Of a DNA stretch of 64,000 nucleotides, positions 1-14,255 are shown piece by piece; position 1 is the stretch's first letter, and every line of letters begins with the position of its first letter. Both the position numbers and the translations under genes were made by a program. The notes under the pieces were generated by a model. That model saw only the letters and a list, made by a program, of their open reading frames with translations, searched no databases and was not told the origin of the DNA. The DNA comes from Aphis gossypii (taxonomy: Eukaryota; Arthropoda; Insecta; Hemiptera; Aphididae): NCBI RefSeq assembly GCF_020184175.1, contig NC_065530.1, positions 47,965,260 through 48,029,259 of the forward strand, given 5' to 3'.

Positions 1-161
1 CATTTTATTAACTTAGATCATAATATTAAATGTTTATGTTTATGGAAGAAAAAATAGTAATAATCCAATAAATTTAAATTTATAAAATATACTAAGGTTC
101 GCATCCCTGATATTATAATAATATAATAAAGGCATCGAGGCAAATGTAATAGAAAACTTAC
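1..161 (-). other. Rbp6: start of an Rbp6 intron
   Basis: This is AT-rich sequence 3' of the exon at 162-244, beginning with the donor GTAAGTTTTC. The exon frame stays open for about 48 codons into the intron before a stop near base 18, so retention would replace the end of RRM2 with an unrelated hydrophobic tail. Nothing else is seen. Confidence 0.85.
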
Positions 162-244
162 CATTTTACTGTTGATTTCGTGGAAATGTATTTCGCAGAC
201 TTTATCTACTACATCTTCCGAGTGGAAAGTCACGAAACCGAAAC
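162..244 (-). CDS. Rbp6: Musashi homolog Rbp6, exon with the C-terminal half of RRM2
   Basis: This internal coding exon (83 nt, entering in phase 1 and leaving in phase 0) encodes the second half of RRM2. Read on the minus strand, it follows a TTTTTTTACAG acceptor, supplies GT to complete a Gly codon, continues FGFVTFHSEDVVDKVCEIHF and ends HEINSKM before a GTAAGTTTTC donor. FGFVTF is most of the RNP1 motif, whose aromatic residues stack on RNA bases; its preceding Arg-Gly comes from the exon at 26591. Musashi proteins bind UAG-containing 3' UTRs and control translation in neural and stem cells (family knowledge). Compared with the family sequence I know, one position is His where Gln is usual (FHSED) and one is Ser where Asn is usual (NSKM). 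The next exon, beginning VECKKAQPKE in relatives, would lie left of base 1. If the following intron were retained, the frame would run only to about base 18. Confidence 0.95.
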
Positions 245-3200
245 CTGTAAAAAAATTGATAAATTTAATTAAATATTATACATGTATACAAAGATACACA
301 TTCAATGTACATTAATAATGATTGAATAACAGTAAATTATAATAGATAACTAAAGTTTAAGTGTCTGTTCGGCCTGTGGCGTTCATATTATAGCAAAACT
401 ATTATGGGCGTTATTAATTAATTTATAAGTTTAGAGTATCAATTATACCAAATTTATAAAAAGAACTCACGTTCGCATAAAATAACGTGATAATATTTAA
501 AAATCTTAGCCTAACGAATAAAAGTGGGAGGTATAATATTATATTTCCAGACAAGTGATGAACGCATACGATCATAAAGGCGGTGACAGGTCACAGGATC
601 GGATCCCGGTGAATCGCTGCGACGGCTCAAAAGTTGCACGCCTCAAACACACTACATCACAATCATAATCGTAGTAATTATAATGATAACAATAATCGAT
701 ATTAATTAATTATTCCAATTTTACCACACCACCAAAGTATATTATATTATAATAATATACGGACGGCAGTAATCTCGGATTCTCGTTGTATTCCCACAAC
801 ACCGAACGATAAAGTGGTTAATTGAATTGTCGTTATACACCATATAAATTAAGTCACGAATATTGCGACCCTTCGCGTTCGATGTAAATTAGCTAAGTGG
901 CTTATATTATCCGCGTTAAGAGCTATGTGCGTGATGCAACGGCGTTGGAACGCTGCTGTAATATAGAATAATAATAATAATAATAATATGACTATTGGTA
1001 TATGAGAGAGTGAGTTTTCCGTATACTCGACGCCAATATACGTTAATCATTGAACTTAATAAATTATTTTAATATATAATTATACGGTTTTTATACAATT
1101 ATAATGAAAAAATAAAAATGTAGTGGTTATTATAATTATCGCGGTCGATAATAGTTTAATACCAATTATAATTAAAAATTTATATTATTATTATTATTTC
1201 GTAATATTTTATTGAATTTCTATGGAACGACGGCGAGTTGGATAGGCAAATAAGCAGCACGAGTGCATTGAATTCGACCAAAGTGAACTCGCTACGGTTT
1301 ACGGGAACCACCGCTGTACTGTTCTACCCCAGGTGGTTTTTAGAATATTATTATTATTATTACTTCGTATGAGATAATGATTTTATATTTACATAAAAAA
1401 AAAATATGTAGGTATGGTCGATAATATGTTAAATATTATTATATAATTTTTAAAAATAGAACACGCGCGGTATGTTATTCCAGTACCTTTGTCGACGTAT
1501 TATTACTACAGCTAAAGAAATATTTACACAAATATTTTTTCGAGAATAAAAATAACTATGTATAACAGATTAATAAATAACAGTACATTTTTGTAATAAC
1601 AGTGGTTAAACTTTAGCCGAGACTCCGGCGATGTATAATATAATAAGATTTGGATACAACAACAACGTCGTTAAGTTCAAACCTCATGCAATATTTATAA
1701 TTTGTAATAAAAATAATATTTATTAAGTTATGCGTTTGTACACATTATATTTGGTAGTACATTTATTAACGTAGTATGCATTTATATTATTTCAAGGTGT
1801 GTGCTTAAAATATTAAATTGCCACTTCAATTGACCTCAAAAACTAAATTTATGATGGTATTATATTATTATTTAATATATGATATTTTGGAGATTTTGTT
1901 TATGTTCTACAATAATTTAGCAAACAAACATAATGCTGTGTGTCATTACTTATTGTTATTGATTTCGTGGAATGGTGGTTTGAGTTATATGCCACGACTT
2001 GCAACGCCGTCTAAACGCGTGTATGCGGTCGTAATGCGAATTCAGAACACACGTGTGCAAATACAGCGACCGAGTTTTGGCAATTAAACTTATTTAGCTA
2101 ATCTCGTTTTGCACCACAACCTCGTTAACCAATAGACATAACTTGTTATTAGTCAGTCACGGAGCATAGAGTTCTCGCGCACGTTTCTTCATATATTTGG
2201 TTTGGTTCCAAGTGTAATTAAGTTTTACGTATTTCCCCGGCTTTCCCACCCTCCTTACAACAACTCACGTCTCATACTTTCACCCCTATATCACTTAAAT
2301 CACACATATTATACATTTTATTTGAATAGGCGTCTCGGAGAAAACACTAATTTGTTTCTGTTGTTGTTTTATTTTTTGCCTCATAAAACCAACGGCGTGC
2401 AAACGTGTGCGATATAATATAATATATTCGGTGCACGGTTATAATTGCATTATAAATCGTACGAAAGGTCGTTTGAATTTTTAGTTACAAAACTGATAAA
2501 CCTACCTATATACTATCGTGTGTTAATCCCAAGCGATATTTTTGTAATTTATCCATATTACTCAATATATAGGCAACAACTTTGTTGGCGTTTAGGTGCG
2601 AGCTGCAAGATATTTTATTATAATATTGTGAATGTTGTACTCTTTAGATTGGGATTTTATATCGTTTTCGTTTACGAGTTGATATACAACGGGTGCACAT
2701 ACGAACCTTTGAAGTTCGTTTAATGCTGTTCTTTCGATCATTTAACGGTCGTGACTTTGTGAATATTTTAGATGTATATATATAAGTTTCCAACTTAATG
2801 GCAAATGACTGAAGAAAATACGGTTGACGGATAAAACAAACATACGTATGAACACACACCTACCTACCTAAGTTAAGTTATACCTAAGTTATACCTACCT
2901 ATATGTGTATATTATCTTACAATATGTTTATATAGCTATGTTTGGAAAATGAGAAAAACGACGAATTTAAAGTCATTCTACAGGTGAAAATAAAAATTAA
3001 AAATAGATTTAAATCAAAGGGGAAGGAAAATGGGCATATTGTCGCCATCGTCTAGAACGTACTCCATAAAAATAATAATATGGAATCATACAATTTCATA
3101 ATCGCAATTATTGAACTGTGAATAAAGATAAAGGGATCACATTTAAAAAAATTTCATTACATATAAAATGTTTATTTTTACACATGAAAAGGCGCGTTGT

Positions 3201-5559
3201 ATGTAATATTTCAGGCTTGCATTTGTAAAGAGTTTTCCGACAAACGATTTATTGCGATAGTCTCAAAGGATTTTATTAAAAGAATAAATGAAAAGAAAAA
3301 CTCAAAGGATTTTCGTTTTATTTGGTTTTTGACGCAATTCGTTTCGGATTAAAATTGATCCAGACATCATACAAGGCACTAGTTAAAAGTTGCGCTCTAA
3401 AGGATATTAAACACTCATTGAAACCATTCTCATGGGCTTTCGAACGGTGCAAAAAAAAAAATATGAAGTGTAAGTTTCTTTCAATATTATACTTCCCATT
3501 ACTAAAGCAAGAGTTTTTCCCATAGATGTGAACGGTAAATTATGTACTAGAAACATAGAACTCGACCAAGCGTTTGATTCCACGATTAAGAACTTCATTT
3601 TTTTTCTCTCTTATAATTTACTAACTAACAATACTAAAGCAATTAAAAAATTTGTTGACTGTAAGTACATAATTTATAGCGTTAAGTCTATGTGTAACAT
3701 ATAACATTATGTAATTTATTATTTTTTTTTTTAATACTTATGTACCACCCTATAAATACATATAGGACATAGGTACTAAAATGTTTATTCTGAATATAAA
3801 ACGGATCGTGTTATAATCTATACCCAATAATATAAATACTATATATGTCAAACGTGTATGATGGATAATATTATGTACATAACTTGAAATAATATTATAA
3901 TATATTAAGTAAATTACATTACACCGTTATCAATCATAAGTACATAAATGTATATAAATTATTGATTGTTATATAGTAATTTATGTAACAAATAATTGTT
4001 AACAAAATCCTAAGATTATGGCCATAATTTATTTATGTACAAATTACACCAAACAAAATTATATTACATATGATTTTACATAAACATAAAACAATTGGAT
4101 ACAGATTCAACAAAATTACAAAATAAACTTTAAATACTTTCCAAGTCTCAAAAAATCTATCGATATAACGTTTATTAAAAACGGTCGAGTCGTTCAAAAA
4201 TTTAACGATCACAAGAGACTGGTAAAATAATTAAACACATATAAATATTATCGTCCGTCAGTGAGGAATTACAAAGCATTATTTTACTATAACAATAATT
4301 TTGTTTACTTAACCTAACCAAGTCTATATGCATCCGAAGTATAAAATTATTTACTAAAATAAATATTTTTTTTTCTTAAACACAAGACGCGTGCAGAGAT
4401 GTTCTTGGTAAATTTGTTTGCGTTTTTGTTTTAATGTATTTGCAAATGCGTTAAGGGTAACGATCCCTCGTCACGATATACCCGCGAAATTGACTAATGA
4501 AACGATTACAATATAAACTACGCAAGAACTGTCTAATGATAAAAAAAAAATAATGCGATTGGGATATTATTATACGGGTAGGTATTATAATATTATAGGT
4601 ATGCATATTTATAAAATGCAGTCTGATACTCTGATGTCTGTCACACACCAAGTATAGATTTTAAGCGTCTTTGGTGGTGTTTGAAAAAGCGGAGATGGTC
4701 CGTCATTGTGTTCGATTAAGTTTGAGTGGACAGGATAGGTAATGGAAGGGGATAAAACGTACAAGAGGGACGATTATTTGAGAAATTCTATGCGGGAGGT
4801 AAACGACGACGATTAATCGCCTGAGCTGATGAAAATAAACTAATGTCGCATATATAGGTATATACCTGTGTCGTGGTAATAAAAGTCGAAGAATTAACCG
4901 CCCGGGACAATGGGTAAAACTATGCTCGTAGTTTTAATAAGGGCGTTCAATGCTAAGAAGAGGTTGTGGTTGTTGTGGTGCAGGTGCCGGTATAGCTATG
5001 GCGATAGATAATAAGTGGATAACAATGGCCAAAAACGTACGAAATTACAACGCAGTTTTCGTCGACTTAGGTAGAATCTTCCATTATGTATTTTTTTATT
5101 TTGTATAAGGCCTGATATATTGCACCCATAATAATATCATAAACTAAAAAGAAGGAAATCGATAAGATTACAACACTTTGCTCGAGCACATTCTATAAAT
5201 ACTATACCGCATGGATTCTCATCGCTCAACAAGACGTTTAAACCCAATGGACGGAATTAATATATTTTTTGTATAAGAATAAAGAGCCATAAGTGTATTT
5301 TTTAGCTCTCGCTTATATATTTTATGACACTAATTACGTCATAATCATTTCTGGATTTTAGTCAAAAATAGCAATAATGTAATCTTGGGTATCGCACACA
5401 AAGGTCTGGTAGTTTTATAGTTCGAAGCGTGTACTTCAGACGTTTTACGCGAAAAGTGTATAACCACCACATATTTTTAAAGTCGTAAAAATGATAGATG
5501 ATATTCTATCATTATAATATATAAGACACAGTCGAGGTTTTCGATTTCACGGCGAAAAC

Positions 5560-6110
5560 GATGCGGGTTTCCGAGTGAAAATAAACGCCGCCCTTTCCCA
5601 ATCAAATAACCCCCAACCCTTTTACCCAAGCGACCTGTACGGGCAGCACACGACGGTAACGGACACCCACAACAGTAATAACAACAATAATAATACCTAT
5701 AGTTTGTATACGTTTCGAAAGGGTTAGCAATCGAGTACGGTCGTAGCTCGTAATAGATATTATATACATACTGTACACACTACACAGGTGCACATATTAT
5801 AAATTAATACGATACATCTATAATTTATTATGCATACTATACGACGGTCCTATTATTATTACACGTGCCGGTCACGGTAAAGATTTCGGAAACGCGAACG
5901 CGTAACGCACGAACGTTCGCCCCCCCCCCCGGAAACGACGATAGCACGCGCTATGCACCTTCCACCGCCGGTCTTACCACCGCCATCGATCATCGTTTGG
6001 CCGCACGCGGGCCGAAGTTTTTCGGAGAGGTTCGGAGTGCTTATTTAAGGGGCGGCGATAGCCTTTCGTGCCGGAACGCTTGTGCGTGATAATTATTATT
6101 TCTACTCCTA
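5560..6110. other. CpG-rich intronic patch
   Basis: This GC-richer block in AT-rich intron has a C10 run near 5921 and many CG dinucleotides. A 74-codon plus frame beginning at 5865 shows no family features. It is possibly a regulatory element or cryptic promoter; the sequence does not say which. Confidence 0.3.
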
Positions 6111-8097
6111 CCGCCGCCGTATGTCCAATAAACGTATAGGCACTATTATATAGGTAGTTAATAGCGTAGTAAACGGGGCCTTACCTATAAATATACATAT
6201 ACGTGTATCACAGTTGTCGACGACCGTGTTTTTAATCGTAACCTTTTAAATAAAACATCGCAACTATAATATGCGAACGCGCGCACGTGTATGCTATGTA
6301 TACATCACACCGTTACTACTAACATCGCCTTTACCGGGTAAACGTACATACCTATGTATAATTATATGTATATTACGTACACATGAAATAGCTATATAAT
6401 ACTGCAACGACTTGACGTGCACCCTCCTATGTTTATGTATATATATATGTATATAATTTTATATTATATATCTTTTACGACCGCACCGTCATCACAAATG
6501 CTTTCCACTCTACCACTAAACCCTACGGGAATCGCCGTTTGGCGCACGCGTGTGCATATACTGTCGGGCAATTTAAATAACGGCCGGATGAGTGCTTGGC
6601 GTGTCGAGTCCGTGTTTTACATTCATATAGCCCAATTAAGGGTTAGGTTTCGTCGAACTAGGGTAACAGGGCGCGAACCTTATACACTTATATATTATAC
6701 TCTCGAGGTTTGTCTGAATGTGTGTGTGTGTAAAAATGTCAGTGTCCGTACGCGAAAAGGTGTTTTAAAACGTTTTTGACGAAACTCGGAATGTATAAGA
6801 CGCGTTATATTATCAGAAGGTTTACGCGTACCCATAATGCACTCGTCATATTAATGCAGCTTCTGATTTCGTACTAAATTCTAAACCAACCGACACCGAA
6901 TCGGTATAATAATATGCAGGGCTCTATAATGTGCATTTAAGGTACATATAAAGGAAAGGTGAAATAACGTTGTTCTGTTTCACTTAGGTGTGTGTTGCGT
7001 TTATGGCAATATTCACAAAACACTACATGTATAATATTATAACAATTTAAGACGTGTTTAAAAGTGCGGGATCGAACCATTCAGCAATAACAAGAGTATC
7101 TGTGTACAATATCCCATTAAAGCAAACGATAAAACAGTAGATACAATGATTACGTCGCAATAAACGCTCGGTGAACACGACTATGCTAAAAGTGTGAAAT
7201 CGTGACAAAAAGATAAATGCAAAACAAAATACTTCAAAGAAACAACAATATACGCATAACGAAGACGTATTATATTATTAAATTTACAAATTTAAATTCA
7301 CCGCATTATTCGTTATTATAGTGCTTTAATAATATAAGTGTACCATAAAATATCAAAGAACGTTAAACATTTAAGTTCTAAAAAAAAAGAAATATTTGAG
7401 AATAAATTAAATATTTTGTTTAGATACTACAAAAATAATATACTTAATTGGTTAATGAAAAGCTGTATGAAGATGAACATTAATTATATTATTTCAAATT
7501 TCAAATTTCCTTAGAGATATTCATTTAGAAAAAATGAGTGAATGGATGAAAAATGAACACTTACAAATAAGAAGAATCATAAAGTCACCCACTTCCCACA
7601 TCTATCGCTGATAAAGTATAATATTATACGATATACGAGCATGAAAAAGAATGTTATTAAATAATCTTAGTAAAACAGATTTATAACTCTACAACGCGAT
7701 GACGTCTGTTTGAGCGTATCGTTGTGAATTTTTGATTTATGCATTTATATTTTTATGTTTTTTTTTTTATTTTATTTTATAATGCCATCAAAAAGATAAA
7801 GGGGCGAAAACGTGGTGTGAGGGCAATTATTTAAGAGTAAGAATCAAAGTTGTGGATGTCAGTTGCACGACGAGGCGTTAAGAGAGCGACTTTGGCAGTT
7901 TGGTGTGGAGCAGACGCAACGGGTGACAGAGGTTTTTATTGGCTTTTCTGGTGAAGATGACAAGGAACGTGGGGGGTTTGTGTTTTATAGAGTCTGTAAG
8001 GTTTATATAAATAAGAGAGGAAATAATAATATACACGCAAGATATATATACATATTGAAATAAAACGTTCCCGGCGTGACACGGAATTTTCCGTCGT

Positions 8098-8116
8098 AAA
8101 AAAAAAAAAAAAAAAA
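8098..8116 (+). repeat. A19 homopolymer
   Basis: An uninterrupted run of nineteen A, directly after a short inverted repeat ACGGAA-TT-TTCCGT. There is no AATAAA hexamer or target-site duplication that would make it a convincing retroposed tail. Confidence 0.9.
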
Positions 8117-11100
8117 CAGAAATAAACACGGTATAAGAGCATAAACCGAATTAAATATTCAGGGATGCGCGTGGCTACAAAGTCGGAATTAAAGTTTGCG
8201 GGCTCGATTTTTTATGTACACGACGGCCACGCGGTATATTAATCCATTCGTTCGCGCGACTATCGATCCGCTGCGAATATCGCAACACACCTGCGATTTT
8301 GATTTTACGGTCGTTTTCTTCACATTTTAGGACCAAGTACCAACGACTAAAACAGTAAAAATCAAAAAAAAATTGGAAACAAATATTCAGCGGTTCTATT
8401 TCACCGCGACGAAAAAAAATATCATCACAACGATGACTGACCAGCAGTCGACTCACTACGTATTACGGCTCTAGTACGGAGAAACATCATACGTACATAT
8501 AGTATATTTTTGCCAGAAACGCACACTAGTGGCATATCCTATAAATGAATGTAGGGTTGGTCCCAGACCTGGAATTCCACAAAACCGTTTAAACGAATTC
8601 CAAGAATTGTGTGTGACTCCCACTACCATCAGTCGTATATATATTGTGTTCCGTTACATACACCAAGTCCTCATCACGCTGTGCAGAGGTCATCCAAATA
8701 GTTTTCTTTTTCAGATTTCCTTTTACGAAAGCAATTTTTCGTCTGTTCTTGTTTCATTTCTTTTCTTTTGTCCGACCGAACCATTGAAGTTATTTTATGT
8801 AGACGATTTTTAATTTAAAAACGAAACAGAATTGGACAACGAGCGCCACAGGTCTTATTTTTTCAAATGTATACTTCTACAGTTGAACAAATTTATTTAA
8901 TCCAATAGTCGTACTAATTAAGCGTCATGATTAATTTATATTGTTTGTATAATATTTTTTTTTTTTTACATATATATTTTAATTAACCAACATTAACTAA
9001 ACAGTGGTCAAAGAATTGATATAAAATGATTTTTGGTTCATCATATTATACAATTATTTTTATACGAACGTAAAATGTTTAACATAAATTTCTTTAAACT
9101 TTTCATTTTTCTAACAGGATGATAATCGTATTGGTTTTTCCTTCATTCGTTGTCTTTACTTCAATTAGTTTACGTTTATTTTTAGTCTGAGTACATCCAC
9201 ATTCTTTCTTATTCAAATGAAACGATCTGTGCTTTCTCATTTTTATTTTAACGATTTCATTTGGCGACTCCACATAACGTTATAGTAACTTATAATGTAA
9301 GTCCGGAAGCTTAAGCAAAACGGATGCGATATATCGCGAATCTTCCATGTAAAGCCATCCCCCCATGACTCATTAACTAAACATCCATCTATATGGCTGA
9401 ATAATAATTATTAACCACTCCACTAAACTGGGCCGGTTCATCAATATAAGTCCCTCAGTTGCCACCGATCACTCACTCCTTTTACGTGTCACGGGCACTT
9501 ATAGTTTTCAGTACTCCAACACATGCAACTTTAAATCTAAAGTAGGAATGTTTAGGAAAAAAAAATCGCAATACACTATTATTATTATTACATGCATATG
9601 ATAGTTGTAGGTAAATACAAATCTATAATATGGTAAAGACATTTTATGTGTTTTATGTAAATATACACTTATCAAATTATTCAGTCGACATTTTGATTGA
9701 ATCTATACATTAAACATATTATACTAATTACATTTTGCTTGTATTATTTCTATGTATCGTCTTTAGATTTGTATAGCTTTAACCGTGGACTAAAAATGAA
9801 TACAATTTCCGTTAAATAAACTACACAATTTGTATATAGCAAGAATCAATAACAACATTATAGACAAAGAAACCGATAATGTACAAATGATGGATAGAGT
9901 TTGGTAAATAATATTGTATAGTGGGTAATAAATCGTATTACACATTAATACATTTACAGTATACAAAATGTAATACATGATTATTATTAAAAATAATTGT
10001 TACAATCATAGAAAAAGCAAAAAAATAAATAAACGATATGATTTGTCAATTAAGCTATTTAGATTTATAGAGATTCATTTAATTTAGTAATAATAATTGG
10101 TTTTAGCTATTAAGTAAATATGAAAATCCTCGTATACCTTTTGCGTCCATATCAAATATCTTATGTTAACCAATTACGGTTAATTGATATTATATAGTAT
10201 AATTAATTTCCCAAGCTACCAATTATAATTAATAATATTATTAATTCACAGCGTATTATATTTACTTGAATAATTAGTGATGAGGAAAATCGCCTTCGGC
10301 CATTATTATGTTGCTACGATTATATTATACACGTCTTATTGAATTTCAAGATAATTGTTCTTGTGATTATTATAGTTCAATATAGTTAAATTTTTATAAG
10401 ATATATTTAATTAAACTTGAAAGTTTTTTAAAAAAATGTATTTATATATTTTATATTAGAAAAATTATATTTTAAGTGAAATTGGACATTTAATGGACAA
10501 TTGGAAAATATTCAAATGATAATATTAATGAAAGGAATTACGAAAACAACGGTTTTAAAGGGTATACTTATTAACTATTTAAATGTAACTGGACGAGTCT
10601 AACTCGTGGAACAACTTTCCCTGTATGTAGGTCAAATAAACGTTTAAATTTTCAGCAGCACTCCCACTTTCAACCCTTTTATTATAGATGATATAATCTC
10701 AGGCTTTAAGTTTTGAACCAACTGTTCATAAATCATGACTACATCAACATGATAACGTATTTTGCTTTTATATCTGTTTTATTTGACTCAGAAATTTAGT
10801 AAATACGTGTGTACAACTTCCAATAAGTAATAAAAAATTTGGTTTTAGAATAAACTTTTATAATATTACTATTAATTATTAATACTTATTATTATTTTTA
10901 ATCATTAAAAGTATTACTGATATATCATATATTTGTTTTATTCAGAATGTATTCACATTATGATTAAATAAATATTGACTACCAAGTAATAATATAATGT
11001 ACTGAATTTATTGTGATTCAAGTCATATTATAATATTATTATATTGAAACCATTCATTGATAAACAATCATTTTACGCGAAAAGTAATATCTGCTGGCTA

Positions 11101-13329
11101 AAACTAATTAAATACGTTTGAATGAATCGCGTCGACAACAAAAAGAAAACAAATATTTATTTTTTATCTAATAAGATTACATTTCACGGTAGACTCCAAA
11201 TTGCAATTATATCATGAAATGTCATTGAGATATTGCAAAAAGTCTGTATTGTCTGCAAATGACGTTAAATTGACATAATTCAATTTATTTTTTGGAATGA
11301 AATGATACTTGCAGCTGTCGTCAATCGAACCTCACTGCCTCTGTCTCATCCCCCTATTTCCCTCTTTCTCTCCGCTTTTCACTATTTCTCTACACAAATA
11401 TATACACATATAATATATATATCTATAGATTTATAGATATATTTTTGGTAAGAAGGGTGCATTTTGTATTTCGCACCCACGACCGATATTTTTTTCTTCT
11501 GAATATATATACAACGTCCTCGAAGAGTTTTGACAACTGAAAGTGTGTCCGGTGTGGACGATAGATAACATTTAATGAAATTCCAAAAATACAATGAAAC
11601 ACTTTTGACGTCATTTTTTCTCGTTACGCTTTCCAGACATAAAAAATACTGTATCCGTAAGCAAATCTACGCAAAGTATTCATCATTTTTGGCAGTATAC
11701 ACAACGTACGTAAACATGACGTCCAGTAGGGCTCGATACGAAACCGTCGTCAAAAAAAAAAACGATCGGCGTACCAACGGAAAACAAGAGAACACAAATC
11801 TGTATATTTTAAACATCGAGGTCACAATAAAAACTTTGCGTCCAACCCAGGGGCTTTCTCTCTTCAGGGAAAATCGTTTGGAAAGTTTTACTAAGCAACT
11901 ACGAAGAATCTGAGAAGCCCGTGGTGCGCCGAGCCTTAGGCTTATGGCTTTGCTAATACAGCGACTCACGAATTCTAAACTGAAGCTTTAAGAAATCGTA
12001 TAATTTTTTGCTAACGGCATGTTCTTTATTTTACGTCTCTGGACGCGTATACGACGAGTAATAATTATTAAATATCGAAAAAAAATGTTATTAAATATAC
12101 AATCGGTGAAAGTAATATCTGACAGCTGTATCCGGCAAAATCTATATATACACCATATAGATAAAGGTACCTACGCACCGCGGGTGAAAAACGATTACCA
12201 ATTTTTCAACCGGGATTAAAATAAGTAATGGTTTCGGCAGCAGGGCAACGCCCATATTACGACTCGGCAAAATTGAGTTTAAGCATGCACACAAAATAAT
12301 ATTGACCCCCCACCCACTATACCCTCCTTTTACCACCATCGCCGCTTCTGTTAACTGAGTTCTCATCGGCAAAGAAACGGCCGCTCCCGAGCTTATTGAC
12401 GTTTTCAACACACGCATTATTTATACACCCTTAAAAACTACCGTACAACAATATATCGGTTTGCGTTTTCTCACCGTCCACCGCAATAACTATACACACG
12501 ATTGTCCCTTTCCTCTCCTTTTTTTTTCACACAACGTAAATCTTATATTGTATTATCTACAAACACACTTCATCTCAACTTTTTAGATTTATATATTTTT
12601 TTGTTTTGTTTGTTTCTCTATTGATCAGTGGCACAGAGCTTGGCGGCATTCGAATGGCGCAATGCACAAAGAAATAGTAATAATGTTCATTCAAAACAAC
12701 CATAACGATTTAATAAAATAGCTTTCGTTTGTACTTCGTTGTGTTGTTTAGGTACCGATGGGTAAATCGCAATCACAGTGATTAGGAATCATTAATGAAT
12801 CATAAAGTAGTAATTAATGTTAATACAATATTATGTTATATTTTAGAGTGAAGAGTGGACATTTAACTTCCGTCGAGCTTATTTTTAAATTAGAATAAGG
12901 TCATTACACGTTATTATCAACAGAAAGGTTTTATAACGGCTACGATACTTTTAAATTATTCACGTGCACGGTCAGCGTATAAAACGGCAAATTTAAACAG
13001 CCTTCAGGTTTTATAAATAATTTACAATTACATGAACCGCAAACGAAGGTATCCACGGTTAGGTTAGGTATCTTTCGTCGTAACCAACGGGTGTACACTA
13101 AATATGGGCATATGTGGCTGTAAGGTATGACTTTGGTGGCGAACACGATATCCATGTTTATATCATTGCAGTGTGTCGGAAATAATAAACATTATAAATG
13201 GCGAGCGGACAAGCTTTAAACGATAGAGAGCGGTTTGATGATATATCATTTAAATAATTATTATGCGTTAATAACAATAACTATACCACGATCGTGTACT
13301 TACTTACACTAGTTATACTTCGTCAGTAT

Positions 13330-14255
13330 ACCACAGTGCTTCATTTAATCGAACCGACTGGTCGTTTGGACGGTCTTACCCGTGTAAATATATTATACAT
13401 AGGTATATTGTATATTATCTTATCGTTCGTATAATAGCATTGCGTGTTCCTTTGTATTGCACCCAACGACGTCTTGTAGCGCAAATATTTGGCCGCACGT
13501 TTATCTCGACTAACCATCCTCTGCGGGACGTAGACGAGAAACCGACCGTGGTAATCGCCGTTTAATGCGAAATATTATAATATATTATTATGTCGTGTAT
13601 ACATTGGCTGTGGCGGGGGTAATAATGCTAAAGTTAGTGACCGCCGCCGACTGGTCCAGTTCGGTCAGAATAAACGCAGTTCTATTAAACCGAAAATATT
13701 TCAATATTATACAGATGGCATAGTGTAGTGACGCGTTTAATAATAACAACAGCGATGTGATGTAATGACATTACGATTTATTATTATCTAATATTTTATA
13801 GGAAAAGTGTGGCGGGGCGCACTAGCGGAAAAAAAATGAGAGAAAAACCTTTACCTCACGTTTGTATACAACAAACGCGGAAATGGGATTTTCCGGTAAT
13901 TTCGCCGTTCATATTACGCGGTTGGCAATTTTCCACGAATTTGATGGCACAACGGGCCGAGCCCCTCACGCATCTTGTCCCGTTGCCAAATGTAATCCGC
14001 CGGCAAGAGCAGCAACGGGGCGGCTGCAGCATCGCTCCCACTCTATCTCCGACCTCTCCCACGGACCGTAAATCGTTTTGGCCCGATGTCTCTGTGATCT
14101 TTGTCTCCACTCGCACGGGAAAACCCGACTGCGTCTCATACATCCCACGACGACCCCCACACCACAAGCACATCTTCTTTCTCCCTATGCACTGTGAAGC
14201 CTTCCCACACGCCACAACGAGATGAGTACGCCTGTTCGTCCAACAGCACCGCATT
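13330..14255. other. CpG-rich intronic patch with long overlapping open frames
   Basis: Frames of 138 codons (plus, 13809-14225) and 132 codons (minus, 13856-14254) overlap almost completely, with further frames also open. The plus frame begins with GTG, not ATG. Openness in several frames at once is what GC-rich noncoding DNA shows, so I do not call a gene. It is a candidate regulatory island. Confidence 0.35.

Noticed and set aside
8085..8116. A19 tail after a short inverted repeat as a retroposon end
   Set aside because: No internal promoter, coding remnant or target-site duplication was found next to it.
11575..11969. 112-codon plus frame overlapping a 100-codon minus frame
   Set aside because: No domain, no codon bias distinct from its surroundings, and both strands open. 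Treated as chance.
13061..13072. TTAGG-like telomeric repeat (also near 51560)
   Set aside because: Only two units in each place; no telomeric array.
13809..14254. 138-codon plus frame and 132-codon minus frame, the longest open frames in the window
   Set aside because: They overlap almost fully, the plus frame lacks an ATG start, more frames are open at the same place, and no domain is recognisable. This is expected from locally GC-rich noncoding DNA.
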